This document shows positions 51,590 to 61,292 of a DNA stretch of 64,000 nt, one piece after another. The notes beneath the pieces are model-generated. The model searched no databases and was not told the DNA's origin. It was given only the letters and a program-made list of their open reading frames with translations. The position numbers and the translations under genes were made by a program. Source of the stretch: Pseudomonas fortuita (GTDB lineage: Bacteria; Pseudomonadota; Gammaproteobacteria; Pseudomonadales; Pseudomonadaceae); NCBI RefSeq assembly GCF_026898135.2, contig NZ_CP114035.2:5435501-5499500 (forward strand), written 5' to 3'. The stretch's first letter is position 1, and each line of letters begins with the position of its first letter.

Positions 51590-54500
51590 GCGCTGACCTC
51601 CGTGTGCTGCCCCATGAATAGTTGGTCCAGCTGTTCTATCAGTTGCCGTGGCGGCCGCTCGAAGTGCACGCCATGGGTGGGCGCCTGATGCCCACGGATG
51701 AACAGGTACAACGCCCCGCCCATATGCTGCTCGTAGTCATAGCCTGGAAGACGCAGCTTGAGCTGACGATGCAAGGCCAGCAGGTACAGGCACAGCTGCA
51801 GGTCGTAACGCTTGTCCAGCATCGTCACGGCCATCGCCTCGGCGGCATAGGCCTGATCGTTGCTGCCCAGCCAGTTGGATTTGTAGTCCGCCACGTAGTA
51901 GCGGCCTTGGTGTTCGAACGTCAGGTCGATGAAGCCCTTGAACATGCCGTTCAACTCATTGGCGGCCAGCACAGGGCGCGGTGCACCAGCCAAGGTGTAT
52001 TGGCGCACCAGCGCATCGAGGCGCTGGACGTTCACGCAGTGGCTGGAGAACCAGAACTCCATCTCGACCTGGTAGGTGCTCAGGGCCGAGAGCGTGCACT
52101 GGGTACCGTTGAAGCGCAGTGGTGCATTCAGATAGCTGCCCAGCCAGGCGGACAATGGTTCGATCCAGTTCTCCCAGTCGCGCAGGTTGCAGCGCCGGGC
52201 CACGGTGTTGTGCAAGGTTTCGAGATCGCCAGCAACCTTGGCGAAGCCTTCCCGGCCGGCCCACTCGAACAACCCGTGCAAGAAGGTGCCCGGCCCCGCA
52301 CCCCGAGGGAAGCCGTGAATCCCGGCCCCCACAGGCAAGCTTTCAGCGTCGTCCTCCTCCTGCAGATTGGCTTCGAGGGCAGTCGCCGGCTCAAGGCTGA
52401 CAGCCAACTCGGCGCCCATCAGCACATGGCCGTCCGCAATGGCCAAGGCGGAGTAGCTGGCAATCCACCAGTTTGCCGCGAGCGTGTGCAAGGGGCGCAA
52501 GGCCGGCCCCACGGTGGGCAGAGCAGGCGCCACGTGGACACTGTCGGTTACGGCGGGAGCGCTGCACACGGTAATGTCTTGGCAGCCGTTTGCCAACGCC
52601 TCGACCACGCCAGCCAATTGGTCTGGTGCTATTGCGCCCTCGCCCGCCAGCAGGTAACCCAAACCCGCCTTGTTCAAGTCTGTCGACTTTCCTCCAGCCC
52701 TGGAGCCCTGAGGGGCCACGCAGATCCAGGTGGCATAACGGGCGCGGGTCAGGGCGACGTAGAGCAGGCGCATTTCCTCGCCCATACGCTCATCGTTGGC
52801 AAACCCTTGTGCCGACTTTGCCGAGTCCCCCTTGGCCAGCTCAATCACCAGGCCATCGTCTTCATGGAACATGGGCGGTGCCGAGCTGCGGCCATCGATC
52901 GCTCTGGCGCTGCAGGCAAATGGCAGCATCACCAACGGGTATTCCAGCCCCTTGGACTTGTGCACGGTAATGACCTTGATCAGGTCCGAATCGCTTTCCA
53001 GGCGCAGAATCTCTTCTTCGCTCTGGCCATCTACCTGCTCGGCCAAGTGGCGGATCAGCGCATGCTCGCCATCGAGCTCGGCGGCGCTGCGCTGCAGCCA
53101 TTCGGCCAAATGCAGCAGGTTGGTCAGGCGGCGCTCCCCTTGGTCTTCCAGCAGCAAGCGGGCCGGGACCTTGAAGGTGGCAAACAGCTTGCGCAGCATG
53201 GGTAGCACGCCCTGTTGCTGCCACAACGCACGAAAATCCCTGAACCGCAGGACTTGCTGCTCCCAGAACAATTCATCCTGGTTCAAGCGCTCCAGCGTCT
53301 GCCATGGCAGGCCAACGCTGCGGGTCGCCAGCGCTGCGCGCAGCAAGCGGTCACTGGTGGGTTGCGCACAGGCCCGCAGGATGTACAGCAGGTCCTGGGC
53401 CTCTTCGCTGGCAAACACCGAGTCCCTGTCGGACAGGTAGACGCTGGCCAGCTGCCGGTGCGCGAGCGCTTTACGAATGGCTTCGGCCTCCTTGCGATTG
53501 CGCACCAGAATGGCGATATCGGCAGGCCGCAAGGCGATGAATTCGCCATTGGCCGCCCGCAAGCCCGAACGATCAGGGGCGGTGGGGTCGAGCCAGGCCT
53601 GAATCGCCGATGCCGATGCTTCGGCGGCCTCGCGCAGGTACGTGGCGTTATTGATCACGCCATCGGTTTGCAGTTGCCAGAAGGTCAAGGCGGGTTGGTC
53701 TTTACCCGCGATCTGCAGCACATCGTCGCGGCCATTGGCATTAACGCTGGTGAACGGCACGGGGTTGCCTTGGCCCTCTTCGGCGAACCGGAACGCACCG
53801 CGGGGGTGGCCTTCGGCGTAGCTGAAGCAGTGGTTGGCCGCCTCTACCATGGCCTGGGTCGAACGGTAATTGGTACCCAGCGTGTAATGCCGGCCAACCG
53901 TGGCCTCACGCGCCTGCAGGTAGGTGTAGATGTCTGCGCCACGGAAGGAATAGATCGCCTGTTTCGGGTCACCGATCATGAACAGGCCACTGTCATCCAG
54001 GTTGTCGGGAATGCGGTAGATGGTATCGAAGATCCGGTACTGAACCGGGTCGGTGTCCTGGAATTCATCGATTAAGGCGACCGGGTACTGCTGGCGAATG
54101 GTCTCGGCCAACCGAGGGCCGGACGGCCCTTGCAAGGCCTGGTCAAGGCGATTGAGCAGGTCGTCGAAGCCAATTTCGGCACGGCGGCGTTTCTCGTCAT
54201 CAAAACGCTCGCGCACTTCATGCAAGGCATGAAGCAGCAGTTGAGCGCGGATGTCGATTTTGGCATCACGTTGTGCGATCCAGAGATCGATCGCCTTGAA
54301 AGCCGCATGCTCGGGCACCACGGCTTTGCCCTTCAGCTTGATACCAGACGCCCCGAAAGCATGCACGTTGTGCGGTGCAGACTGCCCCCTGGCCCACTGC
54401 GCCAACGTGTTCAGAAGGCCGTTGAAGACGTCATCCTGATCGATTTTCTTGTAGGTCGTGCCGCTCATGTGAGGGCGAATGCTGCGCAGCAGATCCTCAA

Positions 54501-55260
54501 GCTCGCCCTGATGCTCAAGCCAGAGCTTACGCGCGTTGTGCTCCAGTTCGGCGACCGTTTGGTACCACTCGCCCGGCGCCTTGAGCAATGCCTGCAACGA
54601 GCCTGGGGCTTCAAGTGGCTCCGCTTCGTATTGATAGCTGGCATCTCGGCGAGCCATCAGCACACCCAGGTCATTGCCCAAGTCTTGAGGGCTGCTGAAG
54701 CAATCACTGATCGCACGCGCCTGCTCGACAGGCAACTCATAGAAATGCCGACGCCAGTAGTCCCTGACCACCTCAGTCAGCAGTTCGCTCTGGTCGGTTT
54801 CCAGTGTCTGGGTAAACAAGCTGCCGCTATCGAAGGCATGTTCACGCAACATCCGATAGCACCAGCCATGGATGGTCGAGACCGCCGCTTCGTCCATCCA
54901 CTCGCTCGCCAGCTGCAGCCGGCGTGCGCATGCGGGCCACTGCTCGGTTGGGTACTCGGCACGCAGTTGCTGCAGAAGCTTGTCATGTTGCCGATCAGGC
55001 TCCAGAAAGCACTGCGCGGCTTCGGTCAAGCGGGCGCGAATACGGTCGCGCAGCTCCTGGGTGGCTGCGTCGGTGAACGTCACCACCAGGACCTGAGGCG
55101 GTGTCAGCGGGCCCTTGAACGCGGCCTCGCCGCCATGGCCAAGCACAAGGCGCACATACAGCAAGGCGATGGTGAAGGTTTTGCCGGTGCCGGCGCTCGC
55201 CTCGATCAAACGGCTGCCATGCAGGGGAAAGTCGAGGGGGTTGAGATTTACCGGTGTCAT
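51586..55260 (-). CDS. recB: Exonuclease V subunit RecB
   Basis: 1224 aa, close to E. coli RecB (1180). 3'-5' SF1A helicase with C-terminal nuclease. Walker A: IEASAGTGKTFTIALLYVRL near residues 18-37; motif II: ALIDEFQDTDPVQY; motif V/VI region: VITVHKSKGLEYP and LYVALTRARYA. Nuclease core: GFIDLTFEHQGRYYVADYKS near 1120-1140, with the Asp-Asp-Lys set intact. Start overlaps the recC stop by 4 bases (ATGA), and its stop overlaps the recD start by 4. It degrades linear DNA until Chi and then loads RecA. Confidence 0.96.
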   Translation of the reverse strand: MTPVNLNPLDFPLHGSRLIEASAGTGKTFTIALLYVRLVLGHGGEAAFKGPLTPPQVLVVTFTDAATQELRDRIRARLTEAAQCFLEPDRQHDKLLQQLRAEYPTEQWPACARRLQLASEWMDEAAVSTIHGWCYRMLREHAFDSGSLFTQTLETDQSELLTEVVRDYWRRHFYELPVEQARAISDCFSSPQDLGNDLGVLMARRDASYQYEAEPLEAPGSLQALLKAPGEWYQTVAELEHNARKLWLEHQGELEDLLRSIRPHMSGTTYKKIDQDDVFNGLLNTLAQWARGQSAPHNVHAFGASGIKLKGKAVVPEHAAFKAIDLWIAQRDAKIDIRAQLLLHALHEVRERFDDEKRRRAEIGFDDLLNRLDQALQGPSGPRLAETIRQQYPVALIDEFQDTDPVQYRIFDTIYRIPDNLDDSGLFMIGDPKQAIYSFRGADIYTYLQAREATVGRHYTLGTNYRSTQAMVEAANHCFSYAEGHPRGAFRFAEEGQGNPVPFTSVNANGRDDVLQIAGKDQPALTFWQLQTDGVINNATYLREAAEASASAIQAWLDPTAPDRSGLRAANGEFIALRPADIAILVRNRKEAEAIRKALAHRQLASVYLSDRDSVFASEEAQDLLYILRACAQPTSDRLLRAALATRSVGLPWQTLERLNQDELFWEQQVLRFRDFRALWQQQGVLPMLRKLFATFKVPARLLLEDQGERRLTNLLHLAEWLQRSAAELDGEHALIRHLAEQVDGQSEEEILRLESDSDLIKVITVHKSKGLEYPLVMLPFACSARAIDGRSSAPPMFHEDDGLVIELAKGDSAKSAQGFANDERMGEEMRLLYVALTRARYATWICVAPQGSRAGGKSTDLNKAGLGYLLAGEGAIAPDQLAGVVEALANGCQDITVCSAPAVTDSVHVAPALPTVGPALRPLHTLAANWWIASYSALAIADGHVLMGAELAVSLEPATALEANLQEEDDAESLPVGAGIHGFPRGAGPGTFLHGLFEWAGREGFAKVAGDLETLHNTVARRCNLRDWENWIEPLSAWLGSYLNAPLRFNGTQCTLSALSTYQVEMEFWFSSHCVNVQRLDALVRQYTLAGAPRPVLAANELNGMFKGFIDLTFEHQGRYYVADYKSNWLGSNDQAYAAEAMAVTMLDKRYDLQLCLYLLALHRQLKLRLPGYDYEQHMGGALYLFIRGHQAPTHGVHFERPPRQLIEQLDQLFMGQHTEVSA

Positions 55261-58200
55261 TGGTCGCTCCCTGCGCAGCTCGAGGTCAGGTGATTGAACA
55301 GGCCGCCATACAAGCGTGTGGCCCAGAGGGGGAACTGGCCGCTAGCGCACAGTTGGTCGAAATCGATGTACGCGCGGCGCAAGGCAAACGAACTCTCGGC
55401 CTCGCCTGTGTGCATGAAGCCACCTTCAAACGCCTCGCGGGCTTTGTCGCAGGCTGTATCGCTGCCTTCCCCGCCGGCTGCAAGCCAGGCAAAGGCGCTT
55501 TTGCAAGCCACGGGCAGCGGTTCTCGCATGCCCGCCACCCAGGCGTCGAGCAGCGCGTGCAGCTGTGCCTGAGCCTGCTGCACAGGCACGGGCCGGAACA
55601 CCACATCCCCGTTCAAGCTGACCAGAATCGTCGTGCAGCCTTGCCCGCTCAACTGCAACGCCAGGTGCCGCAGCCAAGGGCGCACCAGGTTGTGCCAGCG
55701 CCAGCTGTCCGCGTTGCACAGCTTCTTGCTGTCCAGTTGCAGGTAGGCGCGCTCACCTTGGGCGGTGCGGCGAATACCACCCAGCCAGTCACTCAGCCCC
55801 GGGGTCGTCTCATCGGCGGCGATCGTCGTGGCAGTCTGGCCTTCCTCGATTTCAGGCCACGCCTGCAATTGCGCGTGGTAGCGCGCCAGCATGTCCGGCA
55901 TCGCTTCCACCAGGGCCGATGCACTCAAGCGGCCGAAACCGCCCAACGGCAACTTGCCTTCGCGCTGCAAACGCTGCACGTGCAGATCAAGCTCGATCAT
56001 CGCCTGCTCTGGGCGGTAATCCTCTTCGACCCAACGCTTGAGCGCCTGGCTCAGCCGATCCTGGTGCTGCCAGTTCTCAAGGCCGTCGAGCTGGAAGGTT
56101 TCGTCATCGCGGCTGGTCAACTCATCATTGTCAAAATTGACCTTGAGGCGCTGCTGGAAGAAGGCACCGACGGGATCACGCACAAACCCGGCCAGTTGAC
56201 GCAAGGTCAATGGCGTGTCTTGCACGAGCGTTGGCAACAGCTCGACCGCCTGCTGCCCGGCTTGCGCGTCATGCACCTCACGCCACTCGTGGGAGTACGT
56301 GAACAAGCCATCAGGCCCAGGCTGATGGGCAAAATAGGCAGCGCTGAACGGTTGTAGCGGATGCTCCTGGGTCAGCGCATGCAGCAGTGAATCGGGTGTG
56401 GCCGAGCGCCAGCCGCTGGCCAGATGGTCACGCAGTTGGCCGATCAACACCGAAGGCACGCGCTCGCTGTTATCGCGGATGTTGCGGCCTACCCAGCTCA
56501 CGTACAGTTGCTCCCGGGCAGACAACAACGCTTCGAGCAACAGGTAGCGGTCATCTTCACGCCGCGACCGGTCACCGGGGCGATAGTCGTTGCGCATCAG
56601 GTCAAAATCGACGGGCGATTGCTGGCGCGGGTAATCACCATCGTTCATGCCCAGCAGGCACACCACCTTGAACGGGATCGCCCGCATCGGCATCAAGGTG
56701 CAGAAGTTCACCGCACCGGCGAGGAAGCGCTGCGACAGGCCACCCTCTTCAATGCCCGATAGCCAGGCTTCATGAATCACGCTCAACGGCAACGCCTGCA
56801 CAAACTGCGCGGCCGCGCACGTGCGCAACCAGTCATCGAGCAGCTTGAGCAATTGGTTGACCAGCAGCTCCTCGGCATCGCCCACCGGGCGGAAAAACAC
56901 TTTCAACAGCGATTGCAGGCGCTCGACCCAGAGCACCGGCGTGGCCGGCTGCTGCAGGTCTTGGCGGGCAATTTCCAGGTGGTCGAGCAAGGTCAGCAAC
57001 GGCCCGGCCAGGGCCGCTTCAAGCCCCGACACCTCATCGTAGGGCTCGATGCCATTCAACTCAGGCCCGCGACCAGCCGCGTAGCCCAGCAGCATGCGAC
57101 GCATCCCGAAGCGCCAGGTGTTCTGCTCCAGGCCTGCGGGCATATCCAGGCTCTCACGCTGCTGCGCATCGAGCCCCCAGCGCACACCGGCACCGTCGAT
57201 CCAACGCTGCAGGATCGGCACATCCGCTTCCTTGATGGCAAAACGCGCGCGCAGTGCCGGCACGTCCAGCAGGTCAAGAATATCGCTGACGGCAAACCGG
57301 CTATGGGGCAGTTTGAGCAAGTGCTCGAGTGCGATCAGCAAAGGCTGGCGCCCACGTTGGCCTTGGTCGGCCACGGTAAAGGGCAAGTAACGCGGGTCGT
57401 GCCGTGGTACCTGGCCGAATACCGCCTCGATATGCGGGGCATACGCGTTGATGTCCGGCACCATCACGATCACATCCCGCGGGCTTAGCTGGGGGTCGGC
57501 ACTGAAGCGCGCGAGCAACTGATCGTGCAGCACTTCCACTTCACGCTGCGCGCTGTGGACCACGTGAAAACGCACCGAGCGATCCTGTGCGACATCGACA
57601 GGGCCCCAGGCTTCACGCGTTTCCGCCAGCGGGCGCAATTCAAGAATGTCGCTTTGCAACTGCCCCAGTAGGCTTGAGGGCGCAGGGTCGGTAAACAGAT
57701 CGATCCGCCCGCCATTGAGGCCGTCGAACAGGTGCCGGTAGCTGCCGGGCTCATCATAGTGATCAAGCAGGTTGATATAGTCGCGGCCTTGTTTGCCCCA
57801 CGCAGCGAGCAAGGGCTGGCCATGTTCATTCGCCGCCATGGGCGCATTGCGCAAGGGTTGACGGCGATAGCTGTGCGCCAACAGTTCCTTGTCAGCGACG
57901 ATATCGCCCCAATGATGGCGACACGGGTTGTGGACGCACAGCAATACCTGGCTGTAGCGTGACAGCATGGCCAAGGCTTCGAGCACCTGCGCCGGCATCG
58001 ACGAAATACCGAACACCACCACCCGCCGTGGCAATCCACTCGGGGCCTGCACGGTTTCACGCAGGTGCGCGACAAAGCGCTTGTGAACCCCGGCGCGGCT
58101 CTGCTCAAGTGCGCCCTCGCCAACATCCGCCAAGACTTCACGCCATAACTGAGCTTGCCAGAGGTTGTCGGCATCCAGCGGCTGCACACCGCCCTTGATC

Positions 58201-58718
58201 GACTTGAGCTGATCCCGCCCGGCCGCCCAGTCCTCCAGCCAATCGGCGCGATAGACCTGGTATTGGTCGAACAGGTCCGCCAGCCGTTCGCACAGCTGAT
58301 GGCGCTTGCGCTGATCGTCATCCTCCTCAAGGAAGCGCTGCAGGCTACTGAAATGGGGGTTTCCCAGCAGACCTGGCAGCAAGCGCATCAGCCGCCAGCT
58401 CAGGGCCGTCTTGTCCAACGGTGAGGATTCCGGCGTCGTCTGTGCCCCCAAAACCGAGCGATAGGCCTGCCACAGAAAACGTGCCGGCAATTGAACATCC
58501 ATAGCAGTTGCAATGCCACATCCGCCTTGATGTTGATCTTCGGCCAACGCCAGTTTCAGCCATTGCGCGATACCATTGCTGTGAACCAGTACAACCTCGT
58601 TCTCTAGCGGTGCCAGCGGGAAACGCTGCATCCAACCAACCGCAAGCTCACGCAAATCGTCCAGACGATTGCCATGGATGATCATAAAGCCAGGCTTCAA
58701 CGAATCCGTATCCAGCAT
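55257..58718 (-). CDS. recC: Exonuclease V subunit RecC
   Basis: About 1153 aa from ATG 58718, which has GGGAGGCGGTT upstream; 14 further codons upstream lack a site. RecC is an inactive SF1 helicase/nuclease fold that scans for Chi. N-terminal segment GFMIIHGNRLDDLRELAVGW and VVLVHSNGIAQWLKLALAE are typical. The middle has VVVFGISSMPAQVLEAL and DVIVMVPDINAYAPHIEAVF, and the C-terminal half ALVAMPFKVVCLLGMNDGDY-like region is near 680-700 (FKVVCLLGMNDGDYPRQ). It is first in the operon. Being inside an integrative island is unusual for a core repair enzyme. Confidence 0.95.
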   Translation of the reverse strand: MLDTDSLKPGFMIIHGNRLDDLRELAVGWMQRFPLAPLENEVVLVHSNGIAQWLKLALAEDQHQGGCGIATAMDVQLPARFLWQAYRSVLGAQTTPESSPLDKTALSWRLMRLLPGLLGNPHFSSLQRFLEEDDDQRKRHQLCERLADLFDQYQVYRADWLEDWAAGRDQLKSIKGGVQPLDADNLWQAQLWREVLADVGEGALEQSRAGVHKRFVAHLRETVQAPSGLPRRVVVFGISSMPAQVLEALAMLSRYSQVLLCVHNPCRHHWGDIVADKELLAHSYRRQPLRNAPMAANEHGQPLLAAWGKQGRDYINLLDHYDEPGSYRHLFDGLNGGRIDLFTDPAPSSLLGQLQSDILELRPLAETREAWGPVDVAQDRSVRFHVVHSAQREVEVLHDQLLARFSADPQLSPRDVIVMVPDINAYAPHIEAVFGQVPRHDPRYLPFTVADQGQRGRQPLLIALEHLLKLPHSRFAVSDILDLLDVPALRARFAIKEADVPILQRWIDGAGVRWGLDAQQRESLDMPAGLEQNTWRFGMRRMLLGYAAGRGPELNGIEPYDEVSGLEAALAGPLLTLLDHLEIARQDLQQPATPVLWVERLQSLLKVFFRPVGDAEELLVNQLLKLLDDWLRTCAAAQFVQALPLSVIHEAWLSGIEEGGLSQRFLAGAVNFCTLMPMRAIPFKVVCLLGMNDGDYPRQQSPVDFDLMRNDYRPGDRSRREDDRYLLLEALLSAREQLYVSWVGRNIRDNSERVPSVLIGQLRDHLASGWRSATPDSLLHALTQEHPLQPFSAAYFAHQPGPDGLFTYSHEWREVHDAQAGQQAVELLPTLVQDTPLTLRQLAGFVRDPVGAFFQQRLKVNFDNDELTSRDDETFQLDGLENWQHQDRLSQALKRWVEEDYRPEQAMIELDLHVQRLQREGKLPLGGFGRLSASALVEAMPDMLARYHAQLQAWPEIEEGQTATTIAADETTPGLSDWLGGIRRTAQGERAYLQLDSKKLCNADSWRWHNLVRPWLRHLALQLSGQGCTTILVSLNGDVVFRPVPVQQAQAQLHALLDAWVAGMREPLPVACKSAFAWLAAGGEGSDTACDKAREAFEGGFMHTGEAESSFALRRAYIDFDQLCASGQFPLWATRLYGGLFNHLTSSCAGSDQ

Positions 58719-58846
58719 AACCGCCTCCCTCAGCTCTGAATGCTCAGCACTGCTTAACAAAACATCAAAAAGCCATCACTTTAATCCAAGGTGGGGATAC
58801 GGTCATCTGTGATCCCCCGGCATGAGAATTGGCGACATAGCCCCCT

Positions 58847-59515
58847 CTACCCCCTGCTGCATCCGAATCCATGAGCGCCCTCCCCATAACGCTTCGTCGC
58901 AGCTTTGCAAAGGTAGCTGGCTCGATGAAACAGTTCAGGTAACTGATCCACATTTCCCGGCCGAAAATCCCGATCGACCCGGTATTCTGCATTAGGCGGG
59001 ATATGTACCAAGCCCCTCACTTGCTCAACCTCGCACTTCAACGCACTCGCCCAAGCCTCCTGCATGCGGCTGATCATGTTGGGACTCACTGACTGCAGCC
59101 TGCCGACGGTGTAGAACGCATCACGGTTGAGCAGAATCAGCAGGTGGTAATGCGGTCGCCCCTCCCAGCCTACCTCTCTAGCCCAGACATAACGCACCCT
59201 GCAGTCATGCGCGTACTTGTTCTGCTCGCGAACCTTCAATCGGTTGTGCTCAATCTTCGCTTTGAAGGATTCAATAAATCTGCTCATGACCTGGTTGGTA
59301 TACGCATAGTCAGGCAAAACAATACCGACTGGCAGACGCAGATCGATTCTAAAGGCCAATCCCCTAGGATACTGATTGAGCGCGTTATCGATAGTTCGTT
59401 TCAAAGCGGCGAGATATTCGGTTACAAATGGCCCTTTATCGAACATGATAGGAAGACCTTCAAACAGGTCGCCAGTGTGAATATGAAGGTTGGTATTCTC
59501 GGGATGACGCAGCAT
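58847..59515 (-). CDS. Inovirus Gp2/YagK-YfjJ-type replication-like protein
   Basis: 222 aa from ATG 59515, with GAGAG 8 bases upstream (GTG 59524 is an alternative). The segment RPHYHLLILLNRDAFYTVG near residues 120-138 has the HxH pattern of this family. It is preceded by RVRYVWAREVGWEG, and RASYLCKAATKRYGEG ends the domain. These proteins occur on P4-like satellites and islands and are thought to act in element replication. It lies beside AlpA and a palindrome-rich region, the usual satellite arrangement. It may be a relic, since other satellite genes are missing. Confidence 0.75.
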   Translation of the reverse strand: MLRHPENTNLHIHTGDLFEGLPIMFDKGPFVTEYLAALKRTIDNALNQYPRGLAFRIDLRLPVGIVLPDYAYTNQVMSRFIESFKAKIEHNRLKVREQNKYAHDCRVRYVWAREVGWEGRPHYHLLILLNRDAFYTVGRLQSVSPNMISRMQEAWASALKCEVEQVRGLVHIPPNAEYRVDRDFRPGNVDQLPELFHRASYLCKAATKRYGEGAHGFGCSRG

Positions 59516-59524
59516 GGCTACCAC

Positions 59525-59869
59525 TCTCTTTGATAAGACTCATATACTCAGCAAGCATGGTATTTGTTTACGAGTCACCCTTTCTGGACTGCCCTAGACC
59601 CATCCCCAACACTCATGTACACCCACATGCATATCACACTCATCTGGCCACATGTCATCCAGACAGGTAATACATCACGTAGTAAGTAGTACGTTAGGCA
59701 TGCCAGTAGCACTGGCAAGCAGTAGGTAGCACACTAACCAGTAGGTGATAGATGGTTAGGGATTGCTATATGCATATTACCCATACCGAAAATCACATGA
59801 CACCGCACATCCCGCACAACCCAGTAATCTCATAGCAATATTGGCTGATACCCTTACCAATTCAACTCC
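59525..59869. other. Palindrome-rich gene-free stretch (possible origin)
   Basis: No supported gene. ACGTA-N8-TACGT (59677-59694) and TGCCAG-TAGCA-CTGGCA (59701-59717) are adjacent palindromes, with several AGTAGGTA-like words to 59755. It lies upstream of the Gp2-type gene. It could be a replication origin or its operator. Confidence 0.4.
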
Positions 59870-59908
59870 GGCAAAAAACCATCATGATCCGACTGTGGCC
59901 GGATCATG
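59870..59908 (-). terminator. Intrinsic terminator of alpA
   Basis: On the minus strand CATGATCCG pairs with CGGATCATG (59883-59908) around 8 bases, then GGTTTTTT follows. Confidence 0.8.
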
Positions 59909-59938
59909 ACGGCTGCTATGTTCATCAATATTAATTAT

Positions 59939-60130
59939 CTAGCCTAGGGCCTCATCACGCTCGGCCACCTTGGTGAGAATCCAGTCGTGAATCTCGCTTT
60001 CCAACCAACCGACACATCGATCTCCCAACGATATCGGCTTCGGAAAGCTCTGCTCTGCGATGTACTTATAGATGGTCGACCGAGCAAGACCTGTCGAGTC
60101 GATAACTTCTTTCAAGCGGATGATTCTCAT
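59939..60130 (-). CDS. alpA: AlpA-family DNA-binding protein
   Basis: 63 aa. It is an AlpA/MerR-like winged helix: RLKEVIDSTGLARSTIYKYI (helix-turn-helix) and FPKPISLGDRCVGWLESEIH (wing and last helix). AlpA proteins on P4-like elements activate the integrase or early genes. GAGGAG lies 8 bases before the ATG. It has its own terminator and points toward the Gp2-type gene. It could regulate int at the other end of the island, which is close on the excised circle. Confidence 0.88.
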   Translation of the reverse strand: MRIIRLKEVIDSTGLARSTIYKYIAEQSFPKPISLGDRCVGWLESEIHDWILTKVAERDEALG

Positions 60131-60443
60131 GAACGTAGCTCCTCTGTTCGTCCAGAGGATTGGTAAGGCCAGTAAAAATTGACGGATTACGGAACCTCGC
60201 TCGTCCTAACAGGTAGCCACTTCTGTGCCCTCTACCCATCCACCCCTGCGCTAAACTCTCCTGCAGTAGTAACGGTCCCCGAAGCCTCTATTCTTCCTTC
60301 GCAAAGCGCAAAACCGCCTGAAGACCCAGTAAAACCTATGAAAAATTATACGTTTGATCTACTAGAGCACAGCTAGATTGACTCATGAGTGATCATAGAG
60401 TAAACCTATAGCGACCATTGAATCGGCATAGAGAGATGCTAGA
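60131..60443. other. Divergent AT-rich control region
   Basis: 313 bp between alpA and the 282-aa gene. It is noticeably AT-rich toward the right. I see no supported gene; it must hold both promoters and possibly AlpA sites. Confidence 0.45.
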
Positions 60444-61292
60444 GTGGCTATACTTCACAACGACGAGCTAAGTCAAGTTCTCGGCGAATCGGAATACAAC
60501 CATCGCCATGACACATGGCTTTGGTACACACTTGTTTTCTTCGATAAAAATTTTAATGAAAATGACTTCCCAGACTTTGGAATGCGAGACAAAATGGCTC
60601 GATATCTCCAAAGAAACACATGGTTAGCTGATCAGGTACCACAAAAAAGAAGAGAGCAACTAATTCCCAAACAACAGCTAGCATGGATCACTGATGAACG
60701 ACGATTAGTGGAATGGTTAACAAGAGAACTTCAAAATACAACCAACCACAGCCAAATTAATTTCCGCTTCAACCTCACAGGAAGAGACTTCCCCATAGCG
60801 CTGCTTGATGTATGGCAACGAGACATCACCGAGAAAACATCCCTCATTAAAAACTTGGAGCAGCGCTGGCTACAACATAAAGCACACGACAAGAGATATT
60901 CATGGTTTAAAGACGATAATCAAAAGTGCTCACTTGCTTACGAGTGGCTAGAAAAAAATGCATACCTCACCATTTTTCGCACCCCTATTGAAACATACGA
61001 AGACCTATTGATTTTCTTCGACAACGCCAATTACACCCCAGAGAAGGAAGAGCTCTATATAGGGAAAATCAAAAAAGCATGGACCCAAAGAAAATATAGA
61101 GCATCCCTAAAAAACAAGGCACAGTACAACTTCGTCCTTTCAAACAAGACGATAGAGGCATTAGATAAAATCTCTGCCCAATACGAAATCAGTCGTGCAC
61201 GAACGATAGAAATACTTGTAGAGCTAGAGGCTCAGAAAGGACTGTACATAGCAGAAAAGCTGAAGAACTCAAAATTACTGCAAGGTGGTTAA
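60444..61292 (+). CDS. AT-rich hypothetical protein with RHH-like C-terminus
   Basis: 282 aa from GTG 60444. It is charged and aromatic (TWLWYTLVFFDKNFNENDFP), soluble and without membrane segments. The C-terminal ~45 residues (YNFVLSNKTIEALDKISAQY, then EISRARTIEILVELEAQ) read like a ribbon-helix-helix DNA-binding unit. Codon use is far more AT-rich than the rest of the window, a sign of recent transfer. It lies at the right end of the island, divergent from alpA. I know no function for it. Confidence 0.65.
   Translation: MAILHNDELSQVLGESEYNHRHDTWLWYTLVFFDKNFNENDFPDFGMRDKMARYLQRNTWLADQVPQKRREQLIPKQQLAWITDERRLVEWLTRELQNTTNHSQINFRFNLTGRDFPIALLDVWQRDITEKTSLIKNLEQRWLQHKAHDKRYSWFKDDNQKCSLAYEWLEKNAYLTIFRTPIETYEDLLIFFDNANYTPEKEELYIGKIKKAWTQRKYRASLKNKAQYNFVLSNKTIEALDKISAQYEISRARTIEILVELEAQKGLYIAEKLKNSKLLQGG

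Noticed and set aside
54130..55293. 387-codon plus-strand open frame opposite recB
   Set aside because: Shadow of the GC-rich recB sequence; no motif.
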